Counted from the stretch's first letter, positions 1-7,000 are shown. The stretch is DNA of 17,099 nucleotides from Terriglobia bacterium (GCA_030040515.1 JASHTO010000748.1:1-17099); one strand, 5' to 3'. Notes: generated from the sequence alone by a model not told the origin. A program made the numbers and translations.

Positions 1-911
1 TGGCCAGCGCGGAGCTTTACAATCCCGCCACAGGCGCCTTTACCGCCACGGGCAACATGACCAAGGCGCGCGTCCGTCACACCGCAACGCTTCTTCCCAA
101 TGGGAAGGTGCTCATTGTGGGCGGCGAGGGCACCTCCGGCGCTAATCTGGCGAGCGCGGAGCTTTACGATCCATCGACCGGAATGTTCTCTCCGACCGGC
201 CGCCTGAATAACGCGCGCCAGAGTCACACCGCCACGCTGCTGAAAAACGGCATGGTGTTGATCGCGAGTGGCTGTAACTCCAATTGCAGCCAACTGAATG
301 AAGGCAATACGGTCAGCGCGGAGATGTACAATCCCGCTACCGGGACTTTCACTCGCTCCGGTAGCCTGAACACCGCGCGCGAGTTCCACACGGCAACCCT
401 GCTGAACAACGGCATGGTGCTGATCACGGGAGGCCTTACTTCCACCAACGTGTTCGCGAGTGCAGAGCTCTACAATCCTGCCACCGGCATCTTCACCTAT
501 ACCGGCAGCATGTCCACGGCGCGTTACCAGCACACGGCGACGCTGCTGCCGAAGGGTATAGTGCTGATCGCGGGAGGGCGATTCGTGGGGATGGGCTACG
601 TTACTGACAGCGCAGAGCTGTACAACCCTGCCACCGGCACCTTCGCTGTTACCGGGACCCTGACTACCGAGCGCGCGACTGACACGGCAACATTGCTGAA
701 CAACGGCCTGGTGCTGATCGCGGGCGGCGAAGGCTCCAGCCCCTACCTAACCAGCGCGGAACTGTACAACCCCGTTACCGGCGTCTTTGCCCTCACCGGT
801 AGCCTAAAGACGGCGCGTGGCGGGCACACGGCGACGATGCTGATGAACGGCAAGGTGCTCATCGCAGGCGGCTACAACGGAGCGGCTGTCGGCAGTGCGG
901 AGCTTTACTAG
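1..911 (+). CDS. Kelch-repeat (beta-propeller) protein, 3' part only
   Basis: The reading frame is already open at the first base, so the gene begins outside the window. It encodes about six repeats of roughly 45-55 residues. Each opens with SAELYNPATGTF, continues with a TG..(S/T)AR..HTATLL block and closes with NG.VLIAGG. This is the Kelch/galactose-oxidase type propeller blade, known from the family for protein or sugar binding rather than catalysis. Such proteins are usually secreted or surface-attached, but the N-terminus that would show a signal peptide is missing. The protein stops right after SAELY, the first strand of the next repeat. That fits a propeller closed by a terminal strand. 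One repeat carries a CNSNC insertion (near 271-290) that the others lack. No downstream partner gene is evident. Confidence 0.9.
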   Translation, partial: ASAELYNPATGAFTATGNMTKARVRHTATLLPNGKVLIVGGEGTSGANLASAELYDPSTGMFSPTGRLNNARQSHTATLLKNGMVLIASGCNSNCSQLNEGNTVSAEMYNPATGTFTRSGSLNTAREFHTATLLNNGMVLITGGLTSTNVFASAELYNPATGIFTYTGSMSTARYQHTATLLPKGIVLIAGGRFVGMGYVTDSAELYNPATGTFAVTGTLTTERATDTATLLNNGLVLIAGGEGSSPYLTSAELYNPVTGVFALTGSLKTARGGHTATMLMNGKVLIAGGYNGAAVGSAELY

Positions 912-993
912 AACGCCTGGCCACTATTACCAGCTCCCCGATACACTTTGTGAACACCGGAACCGAACCTCCCCGCGTAGATCACCAAAACCA

Positions 994-1007
994 GTACAAA
1001 ATTGTAC
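994..1007. promoter_or_regulatory. Perfect 6+6 inverted repeat, operator-like
   Basis: GTACAA-AA-TTGTAC is a perfect inverted repeat with a 2-base spacer in AT-rich intergenic DNA. About 35 bases on lies a second, imperfect palindrome (TGACAAAATATTGTGACA, 1041-1058; 14 of 18 positions symmetric). The pair resembles binding sites for dimeric regulators, but no nearby promoter or regulator gene identifies the factor. Confidence 0.3.
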
Positions 1008-1072
1008 AACTTAAGCATCCGAAGACGGTTTTATTGAGGATGACAAAATATTGTGACAGATCTCCCTTGTAG

Positions 1073-1091
1073 CGGCGCTCTATGAGCGCCG
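1073..1091. repeat. GC-rich perfect hairpin in intergenic DNA
   Basis: CGGCGCTC-TAT-GAGCGCCG forms an 8-bp perfect stem with a 3-base loop. No T-run follows on either strand, so it is a poor intrinsic terminator. It looks like a short interspersed palindromic element. Only one copy lies in this window, so the repeat status is inference. Confidence 0.45.
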
Positions 1092-1179
1092 AAAACGGTG
1101 GTCGTCACTATATTCTCTCAGCCTCAGTAGGCCGCTTTTGGGTTGCCAACCGTGCCGCGAAGTTCTATATTCATTAGGT

Positions 1180-1233
1180 GGGCCTTGCCTTACGGACAGA
1201 AGCTCATTCGTTCGAGCCGGATACAGCCCACCA
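1180..1233 (+). other. tRNA-like 3' end (T-arm, acceptor strand, CCA) without anticodon arm
   Basis: Positions 1206-1222 form a 5-bp stem (ATTCG/CGGAT) around the seven-base loop TTCGAGC, which matches the tRNA T-loop consensus. Exactly seven bases follow (ACAGCCC, 1223-1229), then A and CCA (1230-1233), the geometry of a genuine tRNA 3' half. The 5' partner is poor: GGGC at 1180-1183 pairs over four bases, or GGGTTG at 1140-1145 pairs over six with one wobble. I find no anticodon arm with T33 between them. It is best read as a decayed or partial tRNA. An alternative is a simple hairpin, GGTGGGC (1177-1183) with GCCCACC (1226-1232). Confidence 0.35.
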
Positions 1234-1326
1234 TGAAGGCAGTGGTTGGTTGCAAGTTGTCAGTGAACCGCACAATGCAAGTTCGTGCTAACCACTCGCC
1301 ACTGACCATTCGCCATTGAAGTCCAA

Positions 1327-1403
1327 GGGGACGTAGTTCAGCTGGCTAGAACGCATGCCTGTCACGCATGAGGTCGCGGGTTCGAGCCCCGTCGTCCCCG
1401 CCA
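1327..1403 (+). tRNA. tRNA-Asp (anticodon GTC)
   Basis: The acceptor stem GGGGACG (1327-1333) pairs with CGTCCCC (1393-1399), followed by the discriminator G and an encoded CCA (1401-1403). The anticodon loop reads CTGTCAC with GTC at 1361-1363, flanked by the complementary stem GCATGC/GCATG. The T-arm contains GGTTCGAGCCCC-type loop sequence. Including CCA it is 77 nt, normal for tRNA-Asp. It delivers aspartate at GAC/GAT codons. It appears monocistronic. Confidence 0.97.
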
Positions 1404-1606
1404 GCAATTCAATGGCTTCCCATCAACGTCCTTTGCGCATCCATTTGGAACCCGCCAACCTGCAATTGGAAGTCGATCCGCCTCGGGTGGTGCCGCCAGG
1501 GTGTATGATTCCGGCATGGGGAAGCAGATGATCCACAACGCGGCAGAGGAAGCTGCAGCTGCTAACGTGGCCAAGCTTCTCTGTGATTTCTGATCGCTAC
1601 TAAACC

Positions 1607-2791
1607 ATGCCTGTAGACCTTTCCCCCGGCGACCAGCTTTGTTTGCTGCTCGCTCGTGCGCGATTTTCTCCCGAATTGGCGAAGCCGGAAATCGAACGGC
1701 TGGCCACCGCGAATTGGGACACACTTTTTGAACACGCGTGGGCACACGGACTGATTCCTCTCGTTTACCACCGTCTCCAAGAACTCGACTTTCCGGGCGT
1801 GCCACCGCAGATCCGCAGGGAGCTCACCGATGCATTCGGAATTAATGCCATTCGCAATGAGGTGTTGACCCAGGAATTGATTCACGTGTTGGCAGACCTC
1901 GGCGAGGCCGAAATTCCCGTCATTCCCCTCAAGGGCGTGGCTCTGGCCGAATCACTTTACGGTGACGTCGCGCTTCGCATCTGCGCGGACCTCGACATCC
2001 TGATTCGTCCTGAGGATTTTGAGCGAGGCTTGCGCGTCCTGCGGTCGGCGGGATACCGGGATGCATTCGCCGCGCCGCCTTCCCTTCGCCTGCTGGCACG
2101 CTTGGGTCGCGATTGCGCCCTGGTGCGTGAGGACGGGCGATGGATTTACCCTCTGCAGGTTCATTGCGGTCTCGTCTGGGGCGGTCCACCAGAGCGCGGC
2201 ATTCTTGCGGAAATCTGGGCGCGGGCTTCTGTACGGATTTTCCAAGGCGCCCCAATCTCTGCTTTGAGCCCGGCCGATGAATTCCTGTACCTGGCCGTCC
2301 ACGCCGCGCGGCATGGACTCTCAACTTTCAAGTGGATTACGGATTTGGATTGGATTGTGAATCACCGCGAGCTCGATTGGCAGGTGGTGCTGAACGAAAC
2401 CAGGACGCTCGGATGGTACGCGGCGGTAGGCACTTCACTTGCGGCTTGCGCGAGTTTGTTCGGAACACCAGTCCCCGAGCCGCTCACTGAAATTTGCTCA
2501 CCCGCACAGGTAAGGCTCCACAAATCGGAGCCGGGGTCGCTTGAAATTCTCCGCCAAACGGTATTCGTGGTAAGGCTACTGCCCAGTCTCTCCAAACGAA
2601 TTCTCTTCATCGCCACTCGACTTTTCATCCCCACCGCGGCGGATAGCGGATTTGTCCGCCTTCCCTCTGCGTTTTTCTTTCTGTATTTCCTTTTGCGGCC
2701 GTGCCGACTGATGTTTACGGCATTGAAATGGCTGGTTCAGGCAGTTGTGGAGAAACTTCGCGGGAGCTCGCAGCCTTTGGCAGGCTCTTGA
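1607..2791 (+). CDS. Nucleotidyltransferase family protein (NTP_transf_5-like)
   Basis: The 394-residue product carries the hallmark block of the uncharacterised family-5 nucleotidyltransferases: PLKG at about 107-110, then a Y-G-D (118-120) ending in CADLDILI, where D128 and D130 form the metal-binding DxD. Before it is a helical region with H(G)LIPLVYHRL typical of the family. The C-terminal third is hydrophobic and basic and matches less obviously. Relatives sit in ribosomal-peptide clusters such as that of the phosphorylated lasso peptide paeninodin, beside HprK-like kinases, and probably transfer a nucleotide or phosphate to a peptide. That role is inferred here from the facing minus-strand locus. 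Its tail overlaps the tail of the convergent radical SAM gene by 77 bp. I see no good ribosome-binding site before the ATG. Confidence 0.82.
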   Translation: MPVDLSPGDQLCLLLARARFSPELAKPEIERLATANWDTLFEHAWAHGLIPLVYHRLQELDFPGVPPQIRRELTDAFGINAIRNEVLTQELIHVLADLGEAEIPVIPLKGVALAESLYGDVALRICADLDILIRPEDFERGLRVLRSAGYRDAFAAPPSLRLLARLGRDCALVREDGRWIYPLQVHCGLVWGGPPERGILAEIWARASVRIFQGAPISALSPADEFLYLAVHAARHGLSTFKWITDLDWIVNHRELDWQVVLNETRTLGWYAAVGTSLAACASLFGTPVPEPLTEICSPAQVRLHKSEPGSLEILRQTVFVVRLLPSLSKRILFIATRLFIPTAADSGFVRLPSAFFFLYFLLRPCRLMFTALKWLVQAVVEKLRGSSQPLAGS

Positions 2792-3881
2792 TCTGCACCA
2801 GCCGAAAGCCGAAGGACAATTTTCGTCCTGCGGAAGCTTGGGCGAGCATGTTGGCGGAGGGAATTCCGGTTCGAGCGTAAGACTTTTCACAGTCCTGCGC
2901 TGACGACCCGCGCATATCACCCTCGAGATACGCCAAGCCCGGGCAGCGCGAACATGTTCCCAGGTGCGCGCAGGAAGAACAAGTAGGCAAATCGCGGCCG
3001 CGGATGGCGCGAACCTCGTTCATTTGTGGCGAGTCCTTCCAAATCTCCAAAAATCTCTGGGTCCGCACATTGCCGGTGGGCAAAGGAAACTGTACGCAAG
3101 GGAAAACATCGCCGTAGGGAGAGATGTAACAGAAGGTGTGGCTGGCGCTGCATGGCAGGCCGTCCAGCGTGCCGCTGTCCACGGCGGAGGGTGGCGCGCA
3201 TGCTTCCTCCACATTTCCCACCAGCTCGGGCGTGCGGAAAACCTGGCGCAAATCCTCCGTACCGATGCCCAGGCCGAGAATCGAACGGTCTCCGTCCATC
3301 AGGGGAGTGACGGTGGGGTCGACGGTGAACTCGGCGCCCAGTTCCCGGGCGAGCGCCACCACCCCAAGATAGTCCGACAAGTTTTGGCGCATCAGGACGT
3401 TGGCGACGACTACTTTGATTCCGCGCTCGCGCAGCAAGCGAATGCCTGCGATTGACCGCTCGAGCGAGCCCGGCAGCTTGGTGATGGCATCGTGAACTTC
3501 CGGGCGGTGGGAATAGATGCTGACCTGCATGGAATCCACGCTCAGCTCGCGCAAGCGGTTCGCTTCCTCCTCGCGGATCATGAACGCGTTGGTCTTGACC
3601 TTGACGCAAAACAGCAGCGAGCGCGCGTATTCCAGAAGGCGGAAGAAGTCCCGGCGCATAAAGACTTCGCCCCCGCTGAAGCAGAGGAAAAACGCGCCGG
3701 CCTCCGCCAGTTGGTCGAGGACGCCGGTAATTTCAGCCGTCGACAGCTCGCCGTGATCGTCGTGGTCAAGGTAGCAGTGAACGCAGCGCTCGTTGCAGCG
3801 GTAGGTCAGATCGAACTGCACGCTCAGTGGGACGCCGGCATGCAAGGCGCGTTCGTTCATTTCCTGCATCAAGCTGGTCAT
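2715..3881 (-). CDS. Radical SAM/SPASM domain protein
   Basis: This is a 388-residue enzyme. The radical SAM cluster motif is C29-x3-C33-x2-C36 (YRCNERCVHC), followed by FSGGE at 69-72, which contacts S-adenosylmethionine. The C-terminal half is a SPASM domain with cysteines at about 244, 251, 262, 301, 304, 310, 313 and 331, enough for auxiliary iron-sulfur clusters. It resembles PqqE and other peptide-modifying members. SPASM enzymes usually crosslink or oxidise a peptide bound by a PqqD-like partner, and such a partner lies just upstream. The last roughly 45 residues are unlike the family and run across the end of the convergent nucleotidyltransferase gene. The start is the first ATG of the frame without a clear ribosome-binding site; a second in-frame ATG is seven codons on. 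Confidence 0.9.
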   Translation of the reverse strand: MTSLMQEMNERALHAGVPLSVQFDLTYRCNERCVHCYLDHDDHGELSTAEITGVLDQLAEAGAFFLCFSGGEVFMRRDFFRLLEYARSLLFCVKVKTNAFMIREEEANRLRELSVDSMQVSIYSHRPEVHDAITKLPGSLERSIAGIRLLRERGIKVVVANVLMRQNLSDYLGVVALARELGAEFTVDPTVTPLMDGDRSILGLGIGTEDLRQVFRTPELVGNVEEACAPPSAVDSGTLDGLPCSASHTFCYISPYGDVFPCVQFPLPTGNVRTQRFLEIWKDSPQMNEVRAIRGRDLPTCSSCAHLGTCSRCPGLAYLEGDMRGSSAQDCEKSYARTGIPSANMLAQASAGRKLSFGFRLVQIKSLPKAASSREVSPQLPEPAISMP

Positions 3882-3920
3882 AACTTAAATCGTCGGCAAG
3901 GCCATTCAGTGGAAAACACA

Positions 3921-4006
3921 TCTCTCGCAAAGGCGCCAAGGCGCAGAGCACCACGACGAGAACCGTGCACTTCGAACACTTTGCGTCTTTGCGCCTTTGC
4001 GTGAAA
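3921..4006. repeat. Imperfect 28-bp inverted repeat (GCAAAGGCGC type)
   Basis: The left arm (3921-3948) and right arm (3979-4006) are inverted copies matching at about 22 of 28 positions, with CGCAAAGGCGC as the shared core and a 30-base loop. They fill most of the 158-base gap between the PqqD-like and radical SAM genes. Palindromes with this 'AAAGGCGC / GCGCCTTT' core are, as I recall, common between genes in several soil bacterial groups. The hairpin could influence mRNA stability or expression of the radical SAM gene. No T-tract makes it a terminator. Confidence 0.65.
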
Positions 4007-4039
4007 CTGTTTATGTTCTCACAGCTCCGAATGCCCGCA

Positions 4040-4351
4040 CTACTTGCCTTCACAAATAGGCTGATCCGAAATAGGCTGATCCGACACCCGCAAAATTCCA
4101 AAACCTTCAAGCTCCCGCACAAACACCTCTGCGTCTTCGAGGGCCTGGCCGAGTTCGACCTCATACTCCGCACAAATTTTTCTTTCGACGATTTCCTGCA
4201 AAGACGTCGCGCCGTCTGCCGCCTGCCAAATCAGCGTGCCCAGCTCATTCAGGTTGAACAACGTCGAATCGCGCGCGGACATAATCATCATTTCACCGCC
4301 CAGGGCGCGCGCGGCAATCTCGCGGCTGCGGGCTACGTACAGATCGCTCAT
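4040..4351 (-). CDS. PqqD-like peptide-binding protein
   Basis: This 103-residue protein has the PqqD fold signature. A beta-rich start is followed by LFNLNELGTLIWQAADGATSL, a helix with EI and a Tyr-x-Val segment (about 60-67), an A..D...F...L repeat and an ending in LEGFGIL. PqqD-type domains bind a precursor or carrier peptide and present it to a radical SAM enzyme. Here that enzyme would be the product of the next gene. The ATG (4351-4349) overlaps the stop of the HprK-like gene as ATGA, so the two are probably translationally coupled. The extreme C-terminus contains SDQPI twice, from a 15-bp tandem duplication (4054-4083). This lies outside the conserved fold. Confidence 0.85.
   Translation of the reverse strand: MSDLYVARSREIAARALGGEMMIMSARDSTLFNLNELGTLIWQAADGATSLQEIVERKICAEYEVELGQALEDAEVFVRELEGFGILRVSDQPISDQPICEGK
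4054..4083. repeat. Perfect 15-bp tandem duplication in the PqqD-like 3' end
   Basis: AAATAGGCTGATCCG occurs twice in direct succession (4054-4068 and 4069-4083). In the minus-strand gene it adds five codons and repeats SDQPI without breaking the frame. Being identical, it looks recent, a slippage product, or an assembly artefact. Confidence 0.85.
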
Positions 4352-5229
4352 ACGATCAACCCCCACACCTCCGCATGCGGAGCGAAAACAAGCCGGCGAA
4401 CAGGAACGCAGCGGACAAATTCCAAAATGTTCTGAAAAACCCGCTGCACCAACCCTTCGTCGCGCGCGAAAAAGAGCACGTGGCGAAAAAGCTCCCACGC
4501 GGCTTCGGATTCACTCAACGGTTCCATGCGATTTTCCGGTCCCTGCTTCAGTATAAACAGCTCCGCGAGGGGGGCGCGCGCTTTTTGGCCAAGGCGCGCC
4601 AGTTCGCCGGCAAAGGGAGTGCCGAAGGCCTCAAATTGGCGGCCGTTGGCTACAGCAGAATTCCCCGCCGCCAGCTTTAGGTAGGAAATTTCATCCGTCA
4701 GGATCGTAACGTCGGGCGGGGCCAAGCGGGACAAGGTGGTTTTCCCCGCGCCTGACTCTCCGGCAAAAACAAATGCCCGGCCATTGCGCACGGCGCTCGC
4801 CGCGTGCACCAGAAAGCCTCCACGGCGCGCCAGGATAAGCGAGTGCAAAATGCGCAGGACGCTGTCAATGGCGTAAGGATTTGCCGTCTGTTGCACCCAG
4901 CCGCGCCGGCATTCAGGGTCCCACCCGGCACGGAAGTCACCCCGCTCCATCACCCAGCGATTGGCTTGAATGCTGACCCTGACGTCATCCTCTGCGCCCT
5001 CTCCCCAATCCGCCTCGTCATTTCCGATTCCGGATTCCGGAAGCAGCTCGACCTCGAGTTCTACTGCCGGCTGCACCGTTGAGGGCTGTGATGAGTCTCG
5101 GGCCACGAATTCGCCGTATCGAGCCTCCAGGAGTCTCGCAAATTCCCCGCTGTCCGTGCGGAGGCAAATGGGCGAATCACCAATTTCAACCGCGATTTCG
5201 TAAACCGAAATGAGTTTGGGCGTTAGCAT
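4348..5229 (-). CDS. HprK-related kinase (HPr-rel-A type)
   Basis: Counting from the ATG at 5229 the protein has 293 residues. It carries a P-loop GESGAGKT at about 157-164 and a Walker-B-like TDE at 179-180, followed by a GTPF.GE segment. This matches HPr kinase/phosphorylase relatives. These are not the sugar-regulating enzyme; related kinases phosphorylate peptides in lasso-type clusters. Here the neighbours are a PqqD-like protein (ATGA overlap) and a radical SAM enzyme. The start is uncertain. An in-frame GTG at 5337 would overlap the stop of the upstream secreted-protein gene as GTGA and has AGG six bases ahead, adding 36 basic residues with no family likeness. The 5229 ATG fits the conserved region but lacks a ribosome-binding site. 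The substrate is unknown. Confidence 0.82.
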   Translation of the reverse strand: MLTPKLISVYEIAVEIGDSPICLRTDSGEFARLLEARYGEFVARDSSQPSTVQPAVELEVELLPESGIGNDEADWGEGAEDDVRVSIQANRWVMERGDFRAGWDPECRRGWVQQTANPYAIDSVLRILHSLILARRGGFLVHAASAVRNGRAFVFAGESGAGKTTLSRLAPPDVTILTDEISYLKLAAGNSAVANGRQFEAFGTPFAGELARLGQKARAPLAELFILKQGPENRMEPLSESEAAWELFRHVLFFARDEGLVQRVFQNILEFVRCVPVRRLVFAPHAEVWGLIV

Positions 5230-5333
5230 GACTGGAAATCGTTTCGTGAAACCTCTGTTCCTTCCTGAATAGTTTCCCCAATTCGATGTCTCAGTTTTAA
5301 GGTGCACTCCATCAATTCGCCTTCCCTTTGCTC

Positions 5334-6863
5334 TCACCGATTACCTGCGGCCGCCGTAACGGGAGTGATCATGGACGGTACCGGCCCGGGAGACAGCACC
5401 GCCAGATTGCACGCGGCATTGCGCGGCGCGAACGTGTAATCCCCGTTGGCGTCCTGCCCGGTGATTCGCCGGCCCTCCACCAGGTAGGGGCCGTTGCCGG
5501 GGTCGAGCTGATTATTCGGCTTGATGGGCAGCGTCAGTGGATGGTCCGGAGCGCTGACTTTGATTCCCGCCTGTCTGCCGTCGGCGACGACGGTATAGGG
5601 ATAGGCGCGCGCCACATCCGGCCCGCACCCCAGGATTACCGACTCGGGGAAAAACTGCGCACTGAATCCGCTGGCCGCCGAGTAAGTCCCGTTCATCCGC
5701 AAGCCCGGAGGGGTGGGCGGCCCGGAGTCTCCGTCATTAAAGATGCTCACTAGGAGATTCTGCTGCGCGCCCACCGCGCCGGGGCTGTTCGTTGCGTTGA
5801 GCACCGGCCGCGAGCAGTTCCGGGTTACCTGCTGGTAATTGTAGACGTCGACGGGCTGCCCTTGCGGATTGTAGCCGCGCGTCACCCCCAGCGAAATTCT
5901 CCCTTGCACCGCCTGCGCCGCCGCGCCCGCGAGGGTGTTCCCATCGACGCTGAGCAGAACGTCCTTGGGCGTGCTGGCGATATCGAGCGCGGCGCGATTG
6001 TTCACAAACGAAATCGTGTAAGCGTGCGAGTCTGGAATCATACCCTCGCAACTAAGAGCCACGGAGGCTTCGCTGAACTCCAGGCGCCAGCCGCTGCCCA
6101 CGAAGACGCCCGCCATCTGCGGCCCTGTAACTTCCTTGCCGACCGCTCCAGGAGCCGCTGCGCTCAGGATCCCGTTGACGTTCGGCATTACCGAACCCAT
6201 CAGGCCATTGCCCACGCACACGGCTAACACTCGTCCGGCGGTGACGCAGCGGCGCATTTGGCGCGATTGCGGATCCATGTGGGCCTCCTGCTGTTGCGCC
6301 TCATACTGCTGCCGGAACTGGTCCAGCGCTTTTTGCTCTGCCGGGCGCTGCGCCGCCTCCCGGGCCTCACTCGCCTGCACGGCCTGCTGATGCAATTGCG
6401 CACGGGCCTGCCTGGCCTGAGCCTTCGCCTTCGCATATTCAGCGCTGAAGCCGGGAGGAAACGCCTTTTGTATAAGCTCGTTGCGGAAAGGGAGAGAAAA
6501 TCCCAGTCCGCGCATGGCGCCCGTGGCAGTGTACTTCGGGTTGGACTTCTGTATGTTGTAGAGGGCCGTGTTGTAATCCTGGCGCAGCCTGTTTTCGTCC
6601 GCCGTCAATCCTCCCCTCTGAACCTGGCGCGGTCCGGACAGCTCCAGAATCATCTGCTGGAGCCAGGTGAAGGAGGCCATTAGGCGCGCGGTGGTCTCAT
6701 CCGGGTCGGCAGTCTTCATCGTGGCCATGACCTTATCCACCGAGGGGAAGTCGGCGAGATAGGGTGGATTCGTCGCCTGCGCGAATCCATTCGAACCCGG
6801 TGATGCCGCCCAAAGAAGGGTCACCAGAAGAACCGCTGTCGCAAGGCTCCGTCCGCGCTTCAT
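5334..6863 (-). CDS. Secreted protein with coiled-coil and two similar C-terminal domains
   Basis: I do not recognise a named family. The 509-residue product starts with a signal peptide (MKRGRSLATAVLLVTLLW, cleavage likely after FAQA near residue 30). A charged Gln/Ala-rich helical segment from about 141 to 195 follows, probably a coiled coil. Two related domains occupy about 250-355 and 390-492. Both show a G.(F/Y) opening, an alternating strand pattern, a central Cys after a hydrophobic run (SCEG / LGCG), a Y(T)…V/I strand, a GR turn and a closing Cys. The pairing suggests a duplicated beta-sandwich with a disulfide. The start was chosen from GGAGG seven bases upstream. It lies first in the run leading to the HprK-like and PqqD-like genes, so it may be an extracellular partner of that system. 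Confidence 0.78.
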   Translation of the reverse strand: MKRGRSLATAVLLVTLLWAASPGSNGFAQATNPPYLADFPSVDKVMATMKTADPDETTARLMASFTWLQQMILELSGPRQVQRGGLTADENRLRQDYNTALYNIQKSNPKYTATGAMRGLGFSLPFRNELIQKAFPPGFSAEYAKAKAQARQARAQLHQQAVQASEAREAAQRPAEQKALDQFRQQYEAQQQEAHMDPQSRQMRRCVTAGRVLAVCVGNGLMGSVMPNVNGILSAAAPGAVGKEVTGPQMAGVFVGSGWRLEFSEASVALSCEGMIPDSHAYTISFVNNRAALDIASTPKDVLLSVDGNTLAGAAAQAVQGRISLGVTRGYNPQGQPVDVYNYQQVTRNCSRPVLNATNSPGAVGAQQNLLVSIFNDGDSGPPTPPGLRMNGTYSAASGFSAQFFPESVILGCGPDVARAYPYTVVADGRQAGIKVSAPDHPLTLPIKPNNQLDPGNGPYLVEGRRITGQDANGDYTFAPRNAACNLAVLSPGPVPSMITPVTAAAGNR

Positions 6864-6870
6864 TGCCACA

Positions 6871-6875
6871 CCTCC
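6871..6875 (-). promoter_or_regulatory. Ribosome-binding site fixing the start of the 509-residue secreted protein
   Basis: GGAGG lies seven bases before the ATG at 6863. It selects this start over the in-frame codon 24 residues upstream, and the chosen start gives a clean signal peptide. Confidence 0.8.
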
Positions 6876-6893
6876 ATTTGTCGCGATGCCGGC

Positions 6894-6922
6894 AGTATAA
6901 CCCTCTGCAGGGTGGTTCGCCA
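6894..6922 (-). promoter_or_regulatory. Possible sigma70 promoter for the secreted-protein operon
   Basis: TATACT (6894-6899) is a good -10, and TGGCGA (6917-6922) a weak -35, with a 17-base spacer. A small inverted repeat, ACCCT-CTGC-AGGGT (6900-6913), lies inside the spacer and could be an operator. Transcription would start about 20-25 bases before the ATG. Confidence 0.3.
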
Positions 6923-7000
6923 GAAGCGAATTCAAAACCCTTTGTCCCAGTACGGAGGAAAATAGCTGTCCTCACTTCTTTCCATTCTGGAGAATTCCAC

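Larger units (their letters stand above)
912..1326. other. Gene-free stretch with palindromes and a tRNA-like fragment
   Basis: I see no convincing protein gene here. The stretch holds a perfect inverted repeat (994-1007), an imperfect palindrome centred on AATATT (1041-1058), a GC-rich hairpin (1073-1091) and a tRNA-like 3' end (1180-1233). After these comes a low-complexity run of 'CCACTGACCATTCGCC' type just before tRNA-Asp. No terminator with a T-tract is visible after the Kelch gene. Confidence 0.6.

Noticed and set aside
1..911. CRISPR-like or satellite repeat in the Kelch region
   Set aside because: The repetition is at protein level with a period near 150 bases and diverged DNA, as in propeller blades.
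1073..1091. Intrinsic terminator for the Kelch gene
   Set aside because: The stem is strong but no T-run follows on either strand, and it lies 160 bases beyond the stop.
1180..1233. tmRNA 3' end
   Set aside because: The position expected to give the G-U identity pair of alanine-type RNAs is C, and no tag-peptide frame or matching 5' end was found.
1362..1885. Minus-strand open frames over tRNA-Asp and the start of the nucleotidyltransferase
   Set aside because: One frame covers the tRNA, the other is a reverse shadow of a conserved gene. Neither shows motifs or a ribosome-binding site.
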